This document shows, piece by piece, positions 15,384 to 22,088 of a stretch of DNA of 23,305 nucleotides (positions are counted from its first letter, which is position 1; every line of letters begins with the position of its first letter). Under the pieces are notes generated by a model. The model ran no database searches and was not told where the DNA came from. It was given only the letters and a program-made list of their open reading frames with translations. The translations under genes and the position numbers were made by a program. This DNA is from Planctomycetaceae bacterium (GTDB lineage Bacteria > Planctomycetota > Planctomycetia > Pirellulales > UBA1268): assembly GCA_005789975.1 (NCBI GenBank), contig SXWC01000156.1, positions 1 to 23,305 on the forward strand. Reading direction: 5' to 3'.

Positions 15384-16732
15384 GGCGTCGCTGCGGCGTC
15401 GGCCGCCCGGCCGTGCGGATCGAGATCGGAGGCGAGGTCGCCCTCGCCGGCTGCAGGGGCATGCGGCTGCACGACCGCCTCGTCGCTGCCGATCCTGCCG
15501 AGGAGCGCCGCGGGAATGCGGCAGTGCACGACGACGCGGTCTGCGGTGAACCGTCGCGAAAGCACCTCGCCATGCTTCCCGAGCCAGGCGAGAAGGCGGC
15601 CGTTGCCGGGGTCGGTTTCGACGTCGATGTCGCGAAATCCGCGGCCCAGGCAGTCGCTCGTGGCCTGGGCGAGGTCCTTCAGGCCCTCTCGGGACCGCGC
15701 TGAGATGGCGATCGCGTGCGGGTACTTCGCCAGCAAGCGCTCCCGGGCGACCCGGTCCGGGAGCGCGTCGATCTTGTTGAGCACGAGGAGGGCGTCCTTC
15801 TCCCCCACGCCGAGTTCCTCGAGCACGCCCCTGACCGAGGCGATCTGCGCATCGACGAGCGGACTCGATGCATCGGCCACGTGGAGCAGGAGATCGGCCT
15901 GCCGCGTCTCCTCGAGGGTCGCCTTGAAGCTCGCGATCAGCCGATGGGGGAGGTCGCGGATGAAGCCGACGGTGTCGCTGAGGAGCACCGGCCCCCAGCC
16001 GGGCAGCCGCCAGCGCCGCGTTCGCGTGTCGAGCGTGGCGAAGAGCTTGTCCTCGGCCAGCTCATCGGAGCCGGTGAGCGCATTGAGCAGCGTGCTCTTG
16101 CCCGCATTGGTGTAACCGACGAGCGAGACCGTCATGCGGTCGTGGCGGGCGGCGACCTGCCGCTCTCGACGGGCATGAACCCCGGCGAGTTCCCCCTTGA
16201 GTTCATGGATTCTTTTCTCGACGAGTCGGCGATCGACCTCGAGCTGCTTCTCGCCCGGGCCGCGCATGCCGATGCCCATCTTGAGACGTGAGAGGTGGGT
16301 CCACATCCGCTTGAGCCGTGGGAGCGAGTATTCGAGTTGGGCGAGTTCGACGGCGAGCCGCGCCTCGTAGGTGCGGGCGCGGGCCGCAAAGATGTCGAGG
16401 ATCACCTCCGAACGATCGACGACCTTGACCTCCAAATCGTGCTCGAGGTTTCTGGTCTGGGCCGGCGACAGGTCGTTGTCGAAGATCACGACGTCGGCGT
16501 CGTGCCGGGCCACGAGGGCCGCGAGTTCCGCGACCTTCCCCTTCCCGAGATAGGTCTTCTGGTCGGGTCGCTCCCGCCGCTGCGTGAGCTCGGCCATCAC
16601 CTTCGTGCCGGCCGTGGCCGCGAGGCCGGCGAGCTCGTCGAGTGGATGCTCGGGATCGACCGGCGGCTCGAGAAACACCCCCACGAGCACCGCCTGCTCG
16701 CTCCGCCCGCCCGTGCGGCTGCGTTCCTTCAT
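15380..16732 (-). CDS. hflX: ribosome-associated GTPase HflX
   Basis: 450 residues. HflX splits stalled 70S ribosomes and 100S dimers under stress. The N-terminal HflX domain contains DQKTYLGKGKVAEL (57–70) and IFDNDLSPAQTRNLE (83–97), then DRSEVILDIFAARARTYEA. The linker helix has the family motif MGIGMRGPGEKQLEVDRR (152–169). The G domain has G1 GYTNAGKS (206–213), G3 DTVGF (253–257) and G4 NKID (319–322). A C-terminal extension of about 80 residues follows. ATG 16732 was chosen because GAGGAGG lies 5 nt upstream inside the rsgA end and the family starts there; the longer open frame is antisense-like. It overlaps rsgA by 4 bp. Confidence 0.96.
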   Translation of the reverse strand: MKERSRTGGRSEQAVLVGVFLEPPVDPEHPLDELAGLAATAGTKVMAELTQRRERPDQKTYLGKGKVAELAALVARHDADVVIFDNDLSPAQTRNLEHDLEVKVVDRSEVILDIFAARARTYEARLAVELAQLEYSLPRLKRMWTHLSRLKMGIGMRGPGEKQLEVDRRLVEKRIHELKGELAGVHARRERQVAARHDRMTVSLVGYTNAGKSTLLNALTGSDELAEDKLFATLDTRTRRWRLPGWGPVLLSDTVGFIRDLPHRLIASFKATLEETRQADLLLHVADASSPLVDAQIASVRGVLEELGVGEKDALLVLNKIDALPDRVARERLLAKYPHAIAISARSREGLKDLAQATSDCLGRGFRDIDVETDPGNGRLLAWLGKHGEVLSRRFTADRVVVHCRIPAALLGRIGSDEAVVQPHAPAAGEGDLASDLDPHGRAADAAATP

Positions 16733-17859
16733 TCGTCCTCCTCGCGTGGGTCGTCGCCGGCCGCGAGCTGAAGGCAGCTCTCCCACCGCCGGGTGTCGAG
16801 CAGGCCGTCGGCGACCGCGTCCTTGACGGCGCAACCTGCCTCGTGGTCGTGCGTGCAGTCGGGGAAGCGGCAGAGGTTGGCGATCGGCCGCAGGTCGCGG
16901 AAGGCGCTGGGCACCTCGGCCGGCACCAGCTGCCACGGCTGAAACTGCCGCACGCCCGGCGTGTCCACGAAGCAGCCGCCGAAGCGATGCGGCAGGAGCC
17001 GGGCGGTGGTCGTGGTGTGGCGGCCCTTCTCGTTGTCGCGACTGACCTCCGCGACATGCAGCCCCAGGGCGGGGTCGAGCGCGTTGATGAGCGAAGACTT
17101 GCCGACACCGCTCTGCCCCACGACGGCCGTCACGCGGCCGGCCAGTTCGGCGGCGAGGCGGTCGATCCCCAGGCCGGTGGCCGCGGAACAGAGGATCACC
17201 GGATAGCCCATCCGGGAAAACACGCCGGCCAGCGGCACCAACGCCCCGGCCCCGGGGAGGTCGGCCTTGTTGATGCACACGAGCGGCCGGATGTCCGACT
17301 TTTCGGCCGCGACGATCAGGCGGTCGATCAGCCCCGGCTTGAGCCCGGGCTGTGCCGCGCTGCCCACGATCATCACCTGATCGACGTTGGCCACGATCAC
17401 GTGGCGACGGCCGCGGCTGTCCCGTGAGAGGGAACTTCGCCGGGGTTCGATCGATTGGATCGCCCCCTCGTCGCCCACTCGCACCCAGTCACCCGCGGCG
17501 AGCGGATGCCGCTGATCGGTGGCGACGGTCCGCAGGATGCGCCGCATCGTGCAGCGGGCCTCGCTGCCGTTGGCGGACCGCACGACGCTCTCCAGTCCGT
17601 GCACGTGAAGCACCTGCCCGCGCCACGCGGTGGCGTCGGCCGGCTCGACCGACATGCCGTCGGCCCCCGCATCGGCCAGGCCGTGGGCCATGACGGTCCG
17701 CTTGCGGGTGAGATCGCCCTTGCCGGAGATGCGTTCCGAGGATGCGTGATCGACCGCCGTGTCCGGGTCGCCGCCGACAGAACGCGTGAGATCGCCGCTG
17801 CGTCGGCGCGTCGAGCGGTTCTTGCGGAACTCGACGCGGAACTTGCGGGGTTTTGCCAT
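16729..17859 (-). CDS. rsgA: small ribosomal subunit biogenesis GTPase RsgA
   Basis: 376 residues (E. coli 350). RsgA is a circularly permuted GTPase checking late 30S maturation. Basic N terminus (KPRKFRVEFRKNRSTRRR, 3–20), a low-conservation stretch to about 75, then an OB fold. The permuted motifs are in order: G4 NKAD (197–200), G1 GQSGVGKS (248–255), NEKGRHTTT (277–285) and G3 DTPGV (299–303). The zinc site is C330, C335, H337, C343 (CRFPDCTHDHEAGC). It starts 14 nt after the FHA gene and runs into hflX by ATGA overlap, so two ribosome-directed GTPases are made from one likely message. The N-terminal insertion of about 30–40 residues is the only oddity. Confidence 0.96.
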   Translation of the reverse strand: MAKPRKFRVEFRKNRSTRRRSGDLTRSVGGDPDTAVDHASSERISGKGDLTRKRTVMAHGLADAGADGMSVEPADATAWRGQVLHVHGLESVVRSANGSEARCTMRRILRTVATDQRHPLAAGDWVRVGDEGAIQSIEPRRSSLSRDSRGRRHVIVANVDQVMIVGSAAQPGLKPGLIDRLIVAAEKSDIRPLVCINKADLPGAGALVPLAGVFSRMGYPVILCSAATGLGIDRLAAELAGRVTAVVGQSGVGKSSLINALDPALGLHVAEVSRDNEKGRHTTTTARLLPHRFGGCFVDTPGVRQFQPWQLVPAEVPSAFRDLRPIANLCRFPDCTHDHEAGCAVKDAVADGLLDTRRWESCLQLAAGDDPREEDE

Positions 17860-17873
17860 GCAGCGGGAAGGGC

Positions 17874-18299
17874 TCAGGTCGATTGGCGGCGCGAACGCTG
17901 CGGGGAGTCCGTTGCACCGCTAGGGCGGTGCTCGAGCCCGGCCTTGCTGAGCAGCGAGCTGCCGAAGACGCCGTCCGGGGACTGTTCCGTGAAGAGGTCG
18001 GTGGCGCCGAGACGGCTGGGCTCGTAGGCGATCTCGAAAACATGCCTGCCGACGCCGAGTTTGTCGCCCGGCTGCAGCCGCTGCTCCGTGATCCGCGTGC
18101 CGTTCACCTTCGTGCCGTTGCTGCTCCGCAGGTCCGTCACCGTCCAAAATCCGTCAATGAGCGTGAGTTCGCAGTGGATGCCCGAAACGTTCGGAAACCG
18201 CAGGACGATGTCGGCGCTCTCCCGGCGGCCGATCTTGAGCAAGGGCTTCAGCAGGGGGATGGAGTCGCCGCCACCCACCGGAATGAGTTCACCGAACAT
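17874..18299 (-). CDS. FHA-domain protein
   Basis: 141 residues, an almost minimal forkhead-associated domain, which binds phosphothreonine peptides. The conserved residues are present: G24-R25 in KIGRRESADIVL, S39-x2-H42 in NVSGIHCEL, and N61-G62 in RSSNGTKVNGTRI, covering about 22–92. The C-terminal 45 residues are polar and without motif. First gene of the minus-strand run leading to rsgA (14-nt gap), with its own promoter candidate. Serine/threonine kinases are numerous in planctomycetes, so a signalling input is plausible, but no kinase is adjacent. It could regulate or only be co-transcribed with the ribosome GTPases. Confidence 0.88.
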   Translation of the reverse strand: MFGELIPVGGGDSIPLLKPLLKIGRRESADIVLRFPNVSGIHCELTLIDGFWTVTDLRSSNGTKVNGTRITEQRLQPGDKLGVGRHVFEIAYEPSRLGATDLFTEQSPDGVFGSSLLSKAGLEHRPSGATDSPQRSRRQST

Positions 18300-18370
18300 C
18301 GGTCGTCCGCCCCATCGGGCCTCCCGGAGGAAAAGACACAGAAGACTCGCCCCATTGAAACGGCAGTTCG

Positions 18371-18399
18371 AAGGTACGGCAGTGGTTTTTGGCGGTCAA
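18371..18399 (-). promoter_or_regulatory. candidate sigma-70 promoter of the FHA–rsgA–hflX run
   Basis: On the minus strand TTGACC (18399–18394), a 17-bp spacer and TACCTT (18376–18371). Transcription would begin near 18364, about 65 nt before the FHA ATG. The -35 hexamer equals that proposed for the FlgI-like/smc operon. Confidence 0.4.
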
Positions 18400-18421
18400 G
18401 GTGTCGGTGTGTCGGTTGGAG

Positions 18422-18427
18422 TACACT
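18422..18427 (+). promoter_or_regulatory. candidate -10 element of rnpB
   Basis: TACACT in the context GGAGTACACTC, 8 nt before the first paired base of RNase P RNA, the right distance for a start at about 18435. No good -35 at 16–18 bp. The same AGTACACTC occurs at 23079–23087 before ppk1. Confidence 0.35.
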
Positions 18428-18435
18428 CTTCTTTG

Positions 18436-18890
18436 AAGCGACTGGAGTGGACCGGGTGACCGCCGGCCACGGCAAGCCCCGCGGTTTCGGCCGCAGCGGC
18501 TTCGCCCTGGCGGGAGGAAAGTCCGGGCTCCACGGGGCACGATGGTGGGTAACGCCCACCGGCCGCAAGGTCAGGGACAGTGCCACAGAAAGCAAACCGC
18601 CTGCGGAGCGTGTCTCCGCCGGTAAGGGTGAAACGGTGAGGTAAGAGCTCACCAGCAGGCCGGGTGACCGGTCTGGCTCGGCAAACCCCATCGGGAGCAA
18701 GGCCAAGCAGGAAGAAGTTCGTCGCCGCTCCTTCGGGGGCGGCCGCGGCGCGAGGCGGCCCGTCTCGCACCCGCTTCCGGGTCGGCTGCTGGAGGCCCCG
18801 GGCAATCGGGGTCCTAGAGAAATGGTCACCGGCCGCCGCGGTTTCGCGGCGGTGACAGAACCCGGCTTACAGGTCCGCTCCAGTCCGCTT
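18436..18890 (+). ncRNA. rnpB: RNase P RNA (bacterial type A)
   Basis: About 455 nt, the catalytic RNA that trims tRNA 5' leaders with RnpA protein. All universally conserved blocks are present in order: GAGGAAAGTCCGGGCTCC at 18514–18531, ACAGAAAGCAAACCGCC (from 18585), GGTAAGGGTGAAACGGTGAG (from 18621) with AGAGCTCACCAGC, AGAGAAATGGTCACC (from about 18816) and ACAGAACCCGGCTTACAGG (from 18855), which pairs with the first block to form P4. The ends are set by helix P1: AAGCGACTGGAGTGGACC at 18436–18453 against GGTCCGCTCCAGTCCGCTT at 18872–18890, with small mismatches. No separate intrinsic terminator is seen after it; the next gene, on the other strand, ends only about 3 nt away. Confidence 0.97.
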
Positions 18891-18893
18891 CGC

Positions 18894-19349
18894 TCAGGCC
18901 GGGCCGACGGCCGCCGTGGCGGTGCCGTCACGACGGCTCCCGAGATCCCGCGATTCCTGCTCGTCGAGGAGTTTGAGGAGCTTGGAGATGCAGAGGGTGT
19001 TGACGCTGACCCGCAGCTGTTCCGCCTCGCTCTTGAGGGTTTCATGGAGCGAGCGGGGCATCCGCACCGTCACGACACGCTGCGTCTCCCGCTGGGGCTG
19101 ACGGTCCTGCTGGCGGGCCCGCAGGCTGTCGAGCATTTCCCGGATCCGGGCGTACTGGGGGGTGCACTCGAACCGCATCAGGGCGTCGGGTTCGGAGAAG
19201 GTCCGGCGCACGATCCCCTCGACCCCCAGGACCTCGCGAAAAAAGACCACCCATTCCGGCTCCATGGCATTGAGCCGCTCGGCCACTTGGAGGACCGCCG
19301 TGGCGGCGTGGACGTCGGTCTGGGGCGGGCGGGACGTCTTGATTGGCAT
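18894..19349 (-). CDS. ribbon-helix-helix (CopG/HicB-like) domain protein
   Basis: 151 residues from ATG 19349, which has AAGGA about 9 nt upstream; the frame is open to 19442 but the extra part is Arg-rich and lacks a better start. The N-terminal two-thirds (about 10–90) is helical without a known motif (ATAVLQVAERLNAMEPEWVV, TFSEPDALMRFECTPQYARI). The C-terminal part is a ribbon-helix-helix: strand QRVVTVRMP, then SLHETLKSEAEQLRVSVNTL and SKLLKLLDEQ. This RHH resembles the HicB/CopG class, where it mediates dimeric DNA binding. No toxin-like gene lies beside it, so an antitoxin role is not supported; a stand-alone regulator is as likely. Its 3' end abuts the convergent rnpB. Confidence 0.7.
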   Translation of the reverse strand: MPIKTSRPPQTDVHAATAVLQVAERLNAMEPEWVVFFREVLGVEGIVRRTFSEPDALMRFECTPQYARIREMLDSLRARQQDRQPQRETQRVVTVRMPRSLHETLKSEAEQLRVSVNTLCISKLLKLLDEQESRDLGSRRDGTATAAVGPA

Positions 19350-19673
19350 GCTGAGGTTCCTTGTCCGAGTGCTCGGTGAGCGGCGGCGGAAGCCGATCGC
19401 TTCTCGCGGCCGCTGAAGCCCAGGCGTCTTTGCCTGTCGCAACGGGTAACTCTTACGCGGCAGTCAAGCGGCGTCGCGAAGTGCTTTCACAGCAACGACT
19501 TGCATTCATTCCACAGAGCGTGTCTTCTTTTCGGGCAGGGCTGCCAGCAAGGAAGGCACGCGGCCCTCTGCCTGGTTTTGAGGCAGTGCCCGCGAGTCGC
19601 ATTTGCCAAATGTCCGGGTTGGAGGGGCAGCCAAATGGTGTCCCCGGGGCCCGCCAGCGGGAGCTGCCACCGC
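19350..19673. other. 324-bp stretch without a recognised gene
   Basis: Lies between the RHH gene start and the stop of the RimK-like gene. It should carry the RHH promoter (minus strand) and the 3' end of the C1 run. I see only weak structure: CAGGC/GCCTG (around 19420–19435) and GGCAGC/GCTGCC (about 19626–19667), neither with a U-tract. No RNA gene or plausible small protein is recognised. Confidence 0.5.
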
Positions 19674-20579
19674 TCACGGCCCGGCGACGATCGGCCGCTG
19701 GTTGGCGATCCGCTCGATTTCCACCGCCATTTCCGCCGCCACATCGGGTCCCGTGATCGACTGGAGGCCGCGCCAGGCCGGCACCCCGTTGACCTCGAGG
19801 ACCACGGCCCGTCCGTCGGCCGTCGGCAGCAGGTCGATTCCGGCGATGTCGGCTCCCACCGCCGCCGCGGCCCGCATCGCCAGTTCGGTCCAAGCCGGCG
19901 GCGTTTCGAAGGCCTCCGGGGTCGCCCCACGCGAGATGTTGGTTCGCCAGTCGCCGTCGGCGGCCACCCGCTTCATGGAGAAGGTGCGTGTGCCGACGAC
20001 GAGAATCCGGACGTCCCAGCCGGGGTGGCCGATGAACTCCTGGAGGTAGGCGACGCCCCCCTCGGCCGCCGGCACGAGCGCGGCCGCCTCGGTGGCCGAC
20101 GTGACCCGCGCGAGCCCCCGCCCCCGCGAGCCGAAGATCGGCTTGGCGACGCAGTCGCGGCCCAACTCCTCCCAGGCTCGCTCCGCGGCGGCCGCATCCT
20201 GGACGACCACCGTCCGCGGAACAGGCACGCCCGCCCGCGCGAGGACCGCCAGCGAGCGGTATTTGTCGATCGCGATTTCGAGCGAGCGGGGCTGGTTGAT
20301 CACGGGCGTGCCCCGCGCGGCCAGTTGGCCCAGCGCGTCCATCCGAAAAATCACGTCCTCGAGCCGGTGCGCCGACGTCGATGTGCCGGGCATGCCCCGC
20401 ACGACGACCGCTTCGGCGTTCGCCAACTCCTCGGGGCCGAAGGCTGCGGCCGTCGGGCCCACGCCCGCCGTCATTTCCGCCCAGCGGATGACCGCCACAT
20501 GATGGCCGCGACGGCGGAGCGTGTCCGAGAGCCGATCGACATGCCAGCCACCGGGTTCGCCGAGGATCACGACCCGCAT
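19674..20579 (-). CDS. RimK-like ATP-grasp ligase of the H4MPT gene run
   Basis: 301 residues. RimK/MptN-type ATP-grasp enzymes add glutamate to a carboxylate. Visible: N-terminal RVVILGEPGGWHVDRLSDTL, NQPRSLEIAIDKYRSL (95–110; typical 'N....I...KD/KY' of RimK), the ATP-binding VAKPIFGSRGRGLARV (144–159), GWDVRILVVG (187–196), NISRGA (214–219) and the metal site VLEVNGVPAWRGLQ (260–273) with E262 and N264. MptN of methanogens glutamylates tetrahydromethanopterin, and methylotrophs carry a polyglutamylated methylofuran; either is a possible target, by inference only. It is the last gene of the run, 4 nt after mch, with no strong ribosome-binding site. Confidence 0.85.
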   Translation of the reverse strand: MRVVILGEPGGWHVDRLSDTLRRRGHHVAVIRWAEMTAGVGPTAAAFGPEELANAEAVVVRGMPGTSTSAHRLEDVIFRMDALGQLAARGTPVINQPRSLEIAIDKYRSLAVLARAGVPVPRTVVVQDAAAAERAWEELGRDCVAKPIFGSRGRGLARVTSATEAAALVPAAEGGVAYLQEFIGHPGWDVRILVVGTRTFSMKRVAADGDWRTNISRGATPEAFETPPAWTELAMRAAAAVGADIAGIDLLPTADGRAVVLEVNGVPAWRGLQSITGPDVAAEMAVEIERIANQRPIVAGP

Positions 20580-20583
20580 GGCG

Positions 20584-21585
20584 TCAGGAATCCAGCCGGC
20601 CGGCCCGGGCCTCTGCCGGAGTGGTGAACGACCGCGCCACGATCTCGGGGGCAAGGCCGCCGAAGCGGTGACGTCGGCCGGTGTCGAGATTGATGAACTC
20701 GACGACGGCCGGTGCGAAGAGCGCCGGATCGAGCGCGTAGAAATCATGACCGGCCCGGGCGAAGAGCGCGAGAAACGGCTCCCCATACGACGCCGATCCC
20801 CGGCTCACGCTCCGCGGCCCGATCTCCACGAGGCTGGCATCGTCGCCGGTGACCTCCAGGACGACATGCCCGCCGTAGAGAATCGAGTCGTTGGTGCGGC
20901 CGATCGCGACGAGGTCGTCGTCGGGCACCGGCGGGAGCGGCGCGATGCCCCTGCCGGCGACGATTCGCGAGAGGTCGAAATGCTCCTCGTGCAGTTTGTG
21001 CAGGGCGGTCTCCAGCGATCGCGCCACCACCTGCAGGCTGCCGGCCGGGCTCGCGGTGCGGGCGGCGAGCAGAATGAGCCGCGTCGGATCGACCCCCGCA
21101 TCCTCCGCCAGCTTCACGCACACCTCGTCGGGGGGCAGTTTGGACGTCTCCAGAAGACCGACCGCGACGGAGGCGCTTTCGCGGAGGCCGATCGTGTCGA
21201 AGATCGCCTCGCGACCGATTGCCGCGCGGATCGGACCACTCGCCATGGCGAAATAGCCGGGAGAGGAGACCTTCCAGCCCGCATACTGCGCCGCCAGGCA
21301 GGCGGCCACCGGACGGCCGCTCGAGACCGCGACGGCCGGCCACGGACAGTCGTCCCAAAGCCCGGCAAACCTCGGGCCCGCGGCGGACGCCGGCACGACC
21401 TCCACGTCGCCGAGCCCGGCCAGGGCGGCCCGGGCCATGAGCAGGCCGGCCTCGACGCCTCCGGGCTGCTTCACGCCGCAGTCGAGCACCCGGACGCCGC
21501 CTCGGTCGTGGCACTCGCCGCCGATCTCCACGGCCCGCGCGGCGGGCTGGTCCACGAGATCGAACGCCCGTTGATTCAATGACAT
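20584..21585 (-). CDS. mch: methenyltetrahydromethanopterin cyclohydrolase Mch
   Basis: 333 residues, the size of Mch in methylotrophs. It hydrolyses N5,N10-methenyl-H4MPT to N5-formyl-H4MPT, the step after the dehydrogenase. It matches the family I remember along its length: SLNQRAFDLV at the start, VLDCGVKQPGGVEAGLLMAR, ACLAAQYAGW (95–104), YFAMASGPIRA (111–121), AGSLQVVARSLETALHKLH, AIGRTNDSILYGG and FYALDPALFAPA. Start ATG 21585 has GGGAG upstream and overlaps the PTPS-like stop by 10 bp; the longer open frame upstream is antisense to that gene. Together with fae and the Mtd gene it completes formaldehyde-to-formyl-H4MPT conversion in this window. Confidence 0.97.
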   Translation of the reverse strand: MSLNQRAFDLVDQPAARAVEIGGECHDRGGVRVLDCGVKQPGGVEAGLLMARAALAGLGDVEVVPASAAGPRFAGLWDDCPWPAVAVSSGRPVAACLAAQYAGWKVSSPGYFAMASGPIRAAIGREAIFDTIGLRESASVAVGLLETSKLPPDEVCVKLAEDAGVDPTRLILLAARTASPAGSLQVVARSLETALHKLHEEHFDLSRIVAGRGIAPLPPVPDDDLVAIGRTNDSILYGGHVVLEVTGDDASLVEIGPRSVSRGSASYGEPFLALFARAGHDFYALDPALFAPAVVEFINLDTGRRHRFGGLAPEIVARSFTTPAEARAGRLDS

Positions 21586-22088
21586 GCGGCCCGCTCCCAG
21601 ACGGCAGACTGACCGAGGCATTCGTCCACCGAGACGCGGATCGCGGCCGTCGGAGCGTGCCCGCTCGCGACGAGCGTCGCGTCGAGTTCGGTCCCGATCC
21701 AATGGGCGAGCCACTCCGCAGTCGTGTTGGTGACCGGCAGGAGCACGCACTCCTCGGCCGGGAAGACCCAGCGGCGCTCGTCCTTGAAGGTGACGGTCAC
21801 CTCCTCGCCCCCCAGCGGCCCCGGCGCGGCGGCCACCGTGAGCCGGGGATTCGCCGTCGGCAGGAGCATCTTGTGGTCGAGGCCCGCGAGGATGGCGGTC
21901 ACCGCATCACGCAGGGCGATGAAATCGACCACCATGCCATGCGGGTCGGGCCGGCCCTCGACGTCCACGCCGACGGTCCAGTTGTGGCCATGCACGGGTT
22001 CGCAGAGGTCGTCGGTGAGCGTGATGAAGTGGCCCGCGCAGAAGACATGAACCGCCTTCCGCAGCCGGACCTCGTAGCGATCAGTCAT
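21576..22088 (-). CDS. 6-pyruvoyl-tetrahydropterin synthase / QueD family protein
   Basis: 170 residues, longer than E. coli QueD (121). The zinc ligands are H20 (CAGHF), H33 and H35 (HGHNW). The Cys–Glu pair C29-E30 before the HGH combines the catalytic-cysteine spacing (C-x3-HGH) with the E-x2-HGH pattern that I recall for PTPS-III enzymes, which make 6-hydroxymethyl-dihydropterin and replace FolB. Also present: GMVVDFIALRDAV (51–63), catalytic LDHKML (70–75), TNTTAEWLAHWI (120–131) and E156 in VSVDECL. An insertion of about 30 residues (80–112) precedes the TTAE motif. Lying between a CitG-like gene and mch, it probably works on a pterin for H4MPT rather than on queuosine (inference). It overlaps both neighbours, by 8 and 10 bp. 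Confidence 0.88.
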   Translation of the reverse strand: MTDRYEVRLRKAVHVFCAGHFITLTDDLCEPVHGHNWTVGVDVEGRPDPHGMVVDFIALRDAVTAILAGLDHKMLLPTANPRLTVAAAPGPLGGEEVTVTFKDERRWVFPAEECVLLPVTNTTAEWLAHWIGTELDATLVASGHAPTAAIRVSVDECLGQSAVWERAACH

